Notes under the pieces: generated by a model
Told to the model about the DNA's origin: nothing
The model's input: only the letters and a program-made list of their open reading frames with translations
The model's database searches: none
In this document: positions 6,254 to 12,450 of the stretch, piece after piece
Layout of the letters: every line of letters begins with the position of its first letter
Position numbering within the stretch: the first letter of the stretch is position 1
IMG/VR virus record: IMGVR_UViG_3300006919_000308
Span: 1 to 28,322 of that record
Reading direction: 5' to 3' (one strand)
DNA length: 28,322 nucleotides
DNA from: a virus
Translations under genes and position numbers: made by a program

Positions 6254-7997
6254 TCCAAGTTTACAAATCGGAGACGGCAACTGGGCATACAAAGAGGACA
6301 ACCTTTTAGGCTATGCCATTAGCCCCGTCAATAATAAATTCCTACCCCGTGAGATGACCTTCACCCGTGCCTCTGATGGTACGAGAGTGAACGAAGATGG
6401 GTTGGTTGAAAATGTGCCGTTTAACTTGTTGGAGCAGAGTAATAGTTTTGATACAAGCCCTTGGTCAACAGCAAACGCAAGTGTAACGGGAGGACAATCG
6501 GGTTATGATGATTCTTCCGATGCTTGGTTAATTGAATCAACAAGTGCCAATGGTCGTGTAGACCAATCTGTTTCAAAAAGTGGAGTTCAAACTTTTAGCG
6601 TATATGCCAAAGCAGGAAATTCTAATTGGGTTAGATTGCGTTCAGATTATATTGGTGCAAATGCAGATGCTTATTTTGATTTGCAAAATGGAGTTGTTGG
6701 TTCAAGTTATAATGTAATCACAACACAAATTGATTCTGTTGGTAATGGATGGTATCGGTGTAGTGTGGTTTTCAATCAATCAATCACAGTTGTTCGTATT
6801 TATACAACATCCGCCAACAATAGTGCTGGTGGCTCTGGTAATAGTGCATACATCCAAGACGCACAACTAAACACAGGCAGCACCGTCAAACCCTACTTCC
6901 CAACAACCAATCGCCAAGATGTACCTCGCATAGATTATTCAAGTGGAACTGGGGCGTTGTTGCTTGAGCCGCAGAGGACGAATTTGGTGACATCTAGTGA
7001 GCAGTTTGACAATGGGGCTTGGGGTAAAAATCGTTGTGTTGCAACGGCAAACACTACAACAAGCCCAGACGGATATATTAATGCTGATACCTTAACATCC
7101 AATAACTCACTGGAATCTTATGCTGAAATAGCTGCCACACCAACGGCATCGCAAGTAGCGTATAGTTTTTTTGCAAAAAAGAACAACGCAAACTTTGTGC
7201 ATTCTTTGGCTTGGGATAGGGTAGCAAATGGCGCACGGCAATGGTTTGACATTCAAAATGGAACTGTTGGTTCTTCTACTACATTTGGAACTGGTTATAG
7301 TGTTGCATCTGCGTCTATTGTAGATTATGGAAATGGATGGTTTAGGTGCATTACGATTTACAATGTGACAAGCGGAGTTACCAATGGATTTAGGGTTTCA
7401 TTGTCTACAGCCAACGCTGATACAAATAGCCCAATAGGTACCGCACAATACTTTTGGGGCGCACAACTCGAAGCAGGTTCCTACCCCACCTCCTACATCC
7501 CCACAACATCCTCATCTGTGACCCGTTTGGCTGACGCTTGTTACCGAACTGGCATCAGCGAGTATATCGGGCAGACGGAGGGGACGATTTTTGTTGAGAT
7601 AAATGCTATTGATGTTACGGATTCTCGTGTAACAATAAGCGATGGAACAAGTTCAAACCGATTGATTTTAAGAATCCACTTTAATGGAAAAATTCAATGG
7701 GAAGGTGTCCAAGGTGGAACAGATGAATGGAATATAGAGAGTTCAATCGGTACCATTGTAAGCGGTTCAACTTATAAAATAGCAGCAGCGTATGGCACGA
7801 ACAATGTTGCTTTGTATGCAAATGGAACGCAAATAGGGGTGGATAATTCCGCAGTAGTTACAAGCGCATTAAGTATTTTAAGATTTGCTAATGCGGCTGG
7901 TGGTACACTTTATCATTGGAATCAATATACAAAACAAGCCGTCCTATTCAAAACCCGCCTTTCAAACACCGAATTAGCCGCCCTAACAACTTTATAA
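6246..7997 (+). CDS. Large LamG-type tail fibre, copy B (paralogue of the 4400 gene)
   Basis: 583 residues. The N-terminal segment (~36 residues: QIGDGNWAYKEDNLLGYAIS) differs from copy A. From residue 37 the order is the same: MTFTRASDGTRVNEDGLVEN, a beta-rich module, KPYFPTTNRQDVPRI, LLLEPQRTNL (238-247), a second module, then TRLADACYRTGISEYIGQTE (near 440) and a LamG-like domain with ALYANGTQIG and a conserved AVLFKTRLSNTELAALT end. It overlaps copy A by 8 nt in another frame. Two tandem receptor-binding genes with conserved junctions and diverged bodies suggest duplication with later module exchange. Both may be used together, or one could be a spare for a different host glycan; I cannot tell which. 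Confidence 0.75.
   Translation: MTNPSLQIGDGNWAYKEDNLLGYAISPVNNKFLPREMTFTRASDGTRVNEDGLVENVPFNLLEQSNSFDTSPWSTANASVTGGQSGYDDSSDAWLIESTSANGRVDQSVSKSGVQTFSVYAKAGNSNWVRLRSDYIGANADAYFDLQNGVVGSSYNVITTQIDSVGNGWYRCSVVFNQSITVVRIYTTSANNSAGGSGNSAYIQDAQLNTGSTVKPYFPTTNRQDVPRIDYSSGTGALLLEPQRTNLVTSSEQFDNGAWGKNRCVATANTTTSPDGYINADTLTSNNSLESYAEIAATPTASQVAYSFFAKKNNANFVHSLAWDRVANGARQWFDIQNGTVGSSTTFGTGYSVASASIVDYGNGWFRCITIYNVTSGVTNGFRVSLSTANADTNSPIGTAQYFWGAQLEAGSYPTSYIPTTSSSVTRLADACYRTGISEYIGQTEGTIFVEINAIDVTDSRVTISDGTSSNRLILRIHFNGKIQWEGVQGGTDEWNIESSIGTIVSGSTYKIAAAYGTNNVALYANGTQIGVDNSAVVTSALSILRFANAAGGTLYHWNQYTKQAVLFKTRLSNTELAALTTL
6957..6979 (+). repeat. 23-bp repeat between fibre paralogues, copy 2
   Basis: Identical to 5243-5265; same protein junction (LLLEPQRT) in the same frame position of the second fibre. 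Confidence 0.9.
7569..7588 (+). repeat. 20-bp repeat between fibre paralogues, copy 2
   Basis: Identical to 5789-5808; encodes GQTEGT before the C-terminal LamG-like domain of the second fibre. Confidence 0.9.
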
Positions 7998-7998
7998 A

Positions 7999-8352
7999 AT
8001 GAATACCTTCAAAAAATACGAAATGAGCCCAGCAACTTGGGCAACCCTACAAGCCAAGATTCAACAAACCGATGACGAAGGCAACAAGTCCTATGTCGGC
8101 TGTGCAGTCCACGAGATTGGACAAATTTGCCACGCCTATGATGAGGAAGGTAACTGCACCGACCTATCTACAAAGTGGGCGGTTGACATTCTTTGGTACA
8201 CAGAACCCGTTGCCGACTTTACTCCCTACGAGGTCTGGCCTGACCCTTGTGGTGTTCACACATTTGCGGGTTGCGAGAGCGAGTACCTAAAGGGGTATTG
8301 TGAGAAGTTCCCCGATTCACCCTTTTGCGTGATTCCTGATGCCGAAGAATAA
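7999..8352 (+). CDS. Small acidic Cys-rich fibre-companion protein, unknown
   Basis: 117 residues, acidic, with eight Cys residues: three in the central part (CAVHEIGQICHAYDEEGNC) and five in the C-terminal part (DPCGVHTFAGCESEYLKGYC ending FPDSPFC). It has no signal peptide. The Cys spacing suggests metal binding or disulfides in an extracellular virion part. The middle (VDILWYTEPVADFTPYEVWP) loosely resembles the 3892 protein, and both directly follow fibre genes, so a tail-tip or fibre-assembly role is a reasonable guess. The ATG lies 1 nt after the fibre stop. The 3' end overlaps the next gene by 14 nt. Confidence 0.7.
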   Translation: MNTFKKYEMSPATWATLQAKIQQTDDEGNKSYVGCAVHEIGQICHAYDEEGNCTDLSTKWAVDILWYTEPVADFTPYEVWPDPCGVHTFAGCESEYLKGYCEKFPDSPFCVIPDAEE

Positions 8353-8593
8353 AATCATCGGAAAGAACAAGCGCCCTGGCTCTAACAAGGCCACTGGTCG
8401 TGACTATTCCTATGACAAGGAGTATCAGTCTAGCCCTGCTCGCAAGAAGTATAGGGCTGAGTTGAATAAGGCCAACCGAAAGGCTGGAACCTACGGCAAT
8501 GGCGATGGCAAGGATATGAGCCACACCAAGAGCGGGAAGTTGGTCAAAGAAAAGCAGAGTAAGAACAGAGCTCGCAACAGAGGGAAGAAGTAG
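8339..8593 (+). CDS. Small basic conserved phage protein, HNH-like remnant possible
   Basis: 84 residues, very basic. The pattern YDKEYQSSPARKKYRAELNK followed by GNGDGKDMSHTKSGK and a Lys/Arg/Asn-rich tail (KSKNRARNRGKK-type) matches small phage proteins usually reading 'DY.YD..Y.SSPE.KK.RA.RN.ARRK...GDGKDV.H..G....' with a D-x-H pair reminiscent of HNH nucleases. Here the Asp and His are kept (DMSH), but the following Asn-rich HNH part is shortened, so nuclease activity is doubtful. A nucleic-acid or virion role is possible. It overlaps the previous gene by 14 nt and its stop overlaps the next GTG by 1 nt (TAGTG). Confidence 0.65.
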   Translation: MPKNKIIGKNKRPGSNKATGRDYSYDKEYQSSPARKKYRAELNKANRKAGTYGNGDGKDMSHTKSGKLVKEKQSKNRARNRGKK

Positions 8594-8976
8594 TGCGTTT
8601 CTTACAAGCGATATTAATAACGCTGTTGCTGACATCGTGCTCGGCACAATGGCATATTAAAAGAGCCGTTAAGAAAGACCCGTCCATCATAACGGACACT
8701 GTGATATTCGATACGGTAGTCATTAGAGAAGAGCGTGTATTGCACGATACATTCTTAACTACCGAATATGATACCATAACCATGGAGGATTCATTCGTAT
8801 ATACGCAAGTGATACGAGAAAAGGATATCATAAAGGTATATACTAAGTGTAAAGCAGATACCATTCGCATTACTAAAAAACTGCCACCTCAAGTGATCTA
8901 TAAGGAGCCTTGGTTCAAGTGGTGGTACTTTCTGATTATATTCGCTATATTTGTGATTATAATCAAATTGAAATGA
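8593..8976 (+). CDS. Putative unimolecular spanin (u-spanin)
   Basis: 127 residues with a GTG start in a TAGTG overlap. The N-terminus MRFLQAILITLLLTSCSAQ is a lipoprotein signal with lipobox LTSC, so the mature protein would begin at Cys16 and could be lipidated and carried to the outer membrane. The body (about 20-105) is rich in Asp, Thr, Val and Ile in beta-like or extended periodicity. The C-terminus has aromatic residues and one membrane helix (WFKWWYFLIIFAIFVIIIKL). Outer-membrane lipid anchor plus C-terminal inner-membrane helix is the defining layout of u-spanins such as phage T1 gp11, which fuse inner and outer membranes at lysis. It lies 6.5 kb from the holin candidate. Confidence 0.75.
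   Translation: MRFLQAILITLLLTSCSAQWHIKRAVKKDPSIITDTVIFDTVVIREERVLHDTFLTTEYDTITMEDSFVYTQVIREKDIIKVYTKCKADTIRITKKLPPQVIYKEPWFKWWYFLIIFAIFVIIIKLK
8946..8953 (+). promoter_or_regulatory. Possible internal promoter element TATATTTG
   Basis: The motif lies within the spanin gene, 19 nt before ATG 8973, with a TTG at 8920-8922 (23-nt spacing). The spacing to the start resembles that at 14887. It is inside coding sequence encoding the membrane helix, so chance is a real alternative. Confidence 0.25.
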
Positions 8977-9212
8977 ACAAACTTACAGATGCTGAATTAT
9001 CTAGTATTCGGCAATTAAACCAGTCCATAGTAGACTTAAAAAACTCCATCTCTGATTACGAAATCAAGAAGTACTATGCCATGCAGCAAATCATGCAGCG
9101 TGCTAGCGAACTCAATAAATTGAATGACGAGATTGAGTCCAAATATGGGTCTATTAATATTAACCTAGAAACGGGAGAGTATGGTCATCAGGAAGATATC
9201 AGTGGGTCATGA
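8973..9212 (+). CDS. Small coiled-coil phage protein (paralogue of the 874 gene)
   Basis: 79 residues from ATG 8973 (ATGA overlap with the spanin stop). An upstream in-frame extension would run back inside the spanin gene and is rejected. Residues 1-55 are helical and charged (LTDAELSSIRQLNQSIVDLK, then a second helix), followed by KYGSININLETGEYGHQEDI. The layout 'helical hairpin, KYG..(L/I)(D/N)LETGE(F/Y)' is common in small proteins of marine phages. The 874 protein has the same ending pattern. Function unknown; often near structural genes. Confidence 0.7.
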   Translation: MNKLTDAELSSIRQLNQSIVDLKNSISDYEIKKYYAMQQIMQRASELNKLNDEIESKYGSININLETGEYGHQEDISGS

Positions 9213-9225
9213 CTATAAGAATTCT

Positions 9226-9405
9226 ATGAACTACTTGGTTGGTCAGTCTATCTTAAATAACAACTATACGATAGAGGAAATCAGCCACGAGAGTGATGGA
9301 TCTGTATCCATTTGGATTAGGAACACAGAGAGAAATGAGATATTGCGTTGGAAGAGATTTAACTCAAATATGCCAGTGTCTTTTGAGTTCAATATAGATT
9401 TTTAA
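9226..9405 (+). CDS. Small conserved phage protein, unknown
   Basis: 59 residues from ATG 9226 (MNYLVGQSILNNNYTIEEIS). In-frame starts at 9181 (ATG) and 9202 (GTG) would add up to 15 residues and overlap the previous gene; the 9226 start is preferred because similar proteins, as I recall them, begin 'M.Y.(V/I)GQ', and it leaves a 13-nt gap after the previous stop. The C-terminus LRWKRFNSNMPVSFEFNIDF is a conserved-looking block. Small beta-rich protein; no membrane segment; function unknown. The stop overlaps the next ATG by 1 nt. Confidence 0.6.
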   Translation: MNYLVGQSILNNNYTIEEISHESDGSVSIWIRNTERNEILRWKRFNSNMPVSFEFNIDF

Positions 9406-9959
9406 TGAAGTCTACTTTCTATTTTTTAGTCATCCCATTGAACGGGGACGAATTCATGCGTCAAACAAAAGACGGCTTGATTGTCAATGCCAACATTGAC
9501 GACCATAAGTCAACGCAAAGATTGGCTAAGGTGCTTGCTTGTCCAGAAGGAACGGGTGTAGAAGAGGGTGATATATTGCTTGTACATCACAATATCTTTA
9601 GACCGTATTACGACATGAAGGGTAGACTAAGAAAGAGCAGCAACCTAGTAAAGGACAAGTTGTATTATGTCGAACCAGAGCGTGTATATATGTATATCCG
9701 TGATGGAAAAGAATACGTCTTTGGAGACTATTCATTCATAAAGCCAGTCAATAAGGATATGGATGGCTTCCAATATTCAACTAATGTGGAAAAGGAGATG
9801 ATTGGTGAAGTAGCATTGATTGAGCCTTCGTTCTCCGAGCAAGAGGAGGTTAGTATTGGCGATGTCATTACATTTACGAAGGACAGCGAGTATGAGTTTA
9901 GGATTAACGATGAGCGGTTCTATCGTGTACCAACTAAAAACATAGTAGCAGTATTATGA
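9405..9959 (+). CDS. GroES-like (co-chaperonin fold) protein
   Basis: 184 residues. One segment (about 38-97: KVLACPEGTGVEEGDILLVH through KLYYVEPERVYMYI) and the C-terminal part (about 132-184: GEVALIEPSFSEQEEVSIGD, ITFTKDSEYEFRINDERFYR, then VPTKNIVAVL) show the cpn10 pattern of 'G.V......G..(V/I)..GD.(V/I)....' ending in a hydrophobic '.I.AV(L/I)'. Phage GroES analogues (T4 gp31, RB49 CocO) help the host GroEL fold the capsid protein; a similar role is possible, but the protein is longer than GroES (~95 aa) and its first segment is unusual. It precedes the terminase genes with an ATGA overlap. Confidence 0.55.
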   Translation: MKSTFYFLVIPLNGDEFMRQTKDGLIVNANIDDHKSTQRLAKVLACPEGTGVEEGDILLVHHNIFRPYYDMKGRLRKSSNLVKDKLYYVEPERVYMYIRDGKEYVFGDYSFIKPVNKDMDGFQYSTNVEKEMIGEVALIEPSFSEQEEVSIGDVITFTKDSEYEFRINDERFYRVPTKNIVAVL

Positions 9960-10231
9960 GCAAGAAGACAAGAGAAGAAATTATCAAAGCTGGTGAAATA
10001 GCCGTCAAGGAACTTATACGGGTTGCTAAGGAAGAGATTATCACTGGCGATCCCAATAACGAACTAGCGGCAGATAGGTTAAAAAATGCAGCAGCAACGA
10101 AGAAGCTTGCTGTGTTTGATGCCTTTGACATTCTGAACAGAATCGAAGAGGAGCGCAATGTCCTAGAAGGAAATGACTCTCCTAAGAAAAACGACAACAA
10201 CAAGGGGTTTGCTGAGAAATTCAGTCGATGA
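9956..10231 (+). CDS. Terminase small subunit candidate
   Basis: 91 residues, helical and highly charged, with no membrane segment. It begins TREEIIKAGEIAVKELIRVA, has a central helix (AADRLKNAAATKKLAVFDAF) and a disordered Lys/Asn-rich tail (SPKKNDNNKGFAEKFSR). It sits directly before the large terminase with 4-nt overlaps at both ends (ATGA). Small helical proteins with this 'ELAADRLKNAA..KKLA..DAF.IL.RI' core occur just upstream of terminases in related phages. The small terminase role (DNA recognition at packaging start) is inferred mainly from position; no clear helix-turn-helix is seen. Confidence 0.5.
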   Translation: MSKKTREEIIKAGEIAVKELIRVAKEEIITGDPNNELAADRLKNAAATKKLAVFDAFDILNRIEEERNVLEGNDSPKKNDNNKGFAEKFSR

Positions 10232-12450
10232 AGGAGTACGCTCTTTATAAGATCAACAAGAAGGCTATATCTGAAGAGATTAAGGCAGCAAAGAACAAGG
10301 AGAAGTCTTGGGTATATGGCTATGACGAAGAGCATGATGTAGTTGTCATATCCAAGGATGGTACTATTGGTGATATCTATGAGATAAACTCACTGAAGAT
10401 AGCATTGCCTTCCACTCCTAAAGACTTGCCGCAAGGAGAGAACAAGTGGGTTCCAAACGAGTACCCAAAAGAACTAGCAAAGATTAAGAGCATATTCGAT
10501 TGGAACTCGAAACCAAAAGACTTTAAGAATACATGGGTTAATTTTATCGAGAACGAATTTGACAAAAGAGAATATGGCCATTGGTTTATTAATAACAACA
10601 TACCTACTTATATTACGGGCAGTCATTACATCTATCTACAATGGACGAAAATTGACGTAGGCTTGCCAGACTTCCGTGAGTCTAACAGAATCTTCTTTAT
10701 ATACTTCGAGGCTTGCAAGGCAGACAAGAGGTGCTTCGGTATGATTTACCTAAAGAACAGACGTTCTGGTTTTTCTTTTATGAGTGCTGCTGAGATTGTC
10801 AATCAAGCAACAATGTCTAAGGATGCCAGATTTGGCATCTTGTCTAAAACGGGTGATGACGCAAAGAAGTTATTCACGGATAAAGTCGTAAACATATCCA
10901 ACAACTACCCGTTCTTCTTCAAGCCCATACAAGATGGTATGGATCGTCCTAAAACTGAATTGGCATACCGTGTGCCTGCATCTAAGATCACCAAGAAGAA
11001 TATGTCTAGGCTTGATGATGACACCATGGATGGCCTTAACACTACCATTGACTGGAAGAATACGGCAGACAATAGTTATGACGGTGAGAAGTTAAAGTTG
11101 CTCATCCATGACGAGAGCGGGAAGTGGATGGTGCCAAATAAAATTCTAAACAACTGGCGTGTTACTAAGACTTGTCTTCGATTGGGTAGTAAGATCATTG
11201 GAAAGTGCGTCATGGGTTCAACGTCAAACGCCCTTGATAAAGGTGGCGCTCAGTTCAAGAGCTTGTATGAGGACTCTAACCCAGCAGACCGAAACGCTAA
11301 CGGGCAGACCAAGAGTGGCTTGTATCACTTGTTCATTCCAATGGAGTGGAACTTTGAAGGATACATAGACCAATACGGAATGCCGGTATTCCATACTCCC
11401 AAAAACCCTATTCGTGGTGTTGATGGCGAGATGATAAAGATGGGTGTTATTGACTATTGGGAAAACGAAGTGGAGTCTCTCAAGTCAGATGCCGATGCAT
11501 TAAACGAATTCTATCGCCAGTTTCCAAGGACCGAGTCCCATGCCTTCCGAGATGAGAGTAAGGCAAGTATATTTAACTTAACCAAGATATACCAGCAGAT
11601 TGATTACAATCAGTCTTTAATAAAAGACAGGGTGTTGACTCGTGGATATTTTCATTGGAAGGATGGCAAGAAGGACACCAAGGTAGTTTGGACCCCTGAC
11701 AACAAGGGGAGATTCTTAATCAGTTGGTTTCCCCCATCGCACATGATGAATAATGTCATTAAGCGTGGAGATAGTTTTTATCCTGGCAACGAGCACATTG
11801 GTAGTTTTGGCTGTGACTCTTATGACATCTCTGGTGTTGTTGGTGGTGGCGGATCTAACGGTGCCTTACACGGCATGACAAAGTTCCATATGGACGATGC
11901 TCCTAGCAATCAATTCTTCCTTGAGTATGTGGCAAGACCACAGACGGCAGAGATATTCTTTGAGGATGTTCTAATGGCTTGCGTATTTTACGGGATGCCA
12001 ATGCTTGCGGAGAACAACAAGCCACGACTGCTGTATCATTTTAAGAGCAGAGGTTATCGTGCTTTTGCGATGAACCGACCAGACAAGGAGAAGCACAAGT
12101 TATCTAAGACAGAGAAAGAACTTGGTGGTATACCTAACTCATCAGAGGATGTCAAGCAATCGCACGCATCTTCTATCGAGACTTACATTGAGAAGTTTGT
12201 TGGTCTTGATTTAGAAGGCACATATAGGCCAAGTGATGAGATGGGGTCAATGTACTTCACTAGAACTCTTGAGGATTGGGCGAGATTTGACATCAACAAT
12301 CGAACGAAGTTTGACGCAACTATTAGCAGTGGTTTAGCCATTATGGCCAATTATCGTCACCAATATGTACAAGAAAAGAAGCAATCAAAAATAAGTATTA
12401 AATTTGCAAAGTACGATAATAAGGGCAATACTAGCCAAATAATAGGATAA
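10228..12450 (+). CDS. terL: Terminase large subunit (crAss-like type)
   Basis: 740 residues. This packaging motor cuts concatemeric DNA and pumps it into the procapsid by ATP hydrolysis. The block GHWFINNNIPTYITGSHYIY followed by LQWTKIDVG matches the characteristic N-terminal region of crAss-like terminases. Walker A-like motif: residues about 175-183 (LKNRRSGFS), lacking the classical GKT. Walker B: LLIHDE at 291-296, with Glu296 as likely catalytic. Coupling motif MGSTS at 329-333. Nuclease domain: Asp530 in GCDSYDISG is the probable first metal ligand. The ATG overlaps the upstream stop by 4 nt. A chance TAAATTTG (12399-12406) lies near the 3' end. Identification is strong on motifs and context. 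Confidence 0.92.
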   Translation: MKEYALYKINKKAISEEIKAAKNKEKSWVYGYDEEHDVVVISKDGTIGDIYEINSLKIALPSTPKDLPQGENKWVPNEYPKELAKIKSIFDWNSKPKDFKNTWVNFIENEFDKREYGHWFINNNIPTYITGSHYIYLQWTKIDVGLPDFRESNRIFFIYFEACKADKRCFGMIYLKNRRSGFSFMSAAEIVNQATMSKDARFGILSKTGDDAKKLFTDKVVNISNNYPFFFKPIQDGMDRPKTELAYRVPASKITKKNMSRLDDDTMDGLNTTIDWKNTADNSYDGEKLKLLIHDESGKWMVPNKILNNWRVTKTCLRLGSKIIGKCVMGSTSNALDKGGAQFKSLYEDSNPADRNANGQTKSGLYHLFIPMEWNFEGYIDQYGMPVFHTPKNPIRGVDGEMIKMGVIDYWENEVESLKSDADALNEFYRQFPRTESHAFRDESKASIFNLTKIYQQIDYNQSLIKDRVLTRGYFHWKDGKKDTKVVWTPDNKGRFLISWFPPSHMMNNVIKRGDSFYPGNEHIGSFGCDSYDISGVVGGGGSNGALHGMTKFHMDDAPSNQFFLEYVARPQTAEIFFEDVLMACVFYGMPMLAENNKPRLLYHFKSRGYRAFAMNRPDKEKHKLSKTEKELGGIPNSSEDVKQSHASSIETYIEKFVGLDLEGTYRPSDEMGSMYFTRTLEDWARFDINNRTKFDATISSGLAIMANYRHQYVQEKKQSKISIKFAKYDNKGNTSQIIG

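Noticed and set aside
4400-7997. Diversity-generating retroelement variable repeats in the fibres
   Set aside because: The repeated blocks are short (20 and 23 bp) and identical, show no adenine-specific variation, and no reverse transcriptase or template repeat is present in the window.
8910-8972. Upstream extension of the 8973 gene
   Set aside because: It runs through the spanin membrane-helix codons in another frame; ATG 8973 has an ATGA overlap like other genes here.
12399-12406. TAAATTTG near the end of terL as a portal promoter
   Set aside because: It is 43 nt from the portal start, within coding sequence, with no -33 element; one chance match of this kind is expected.
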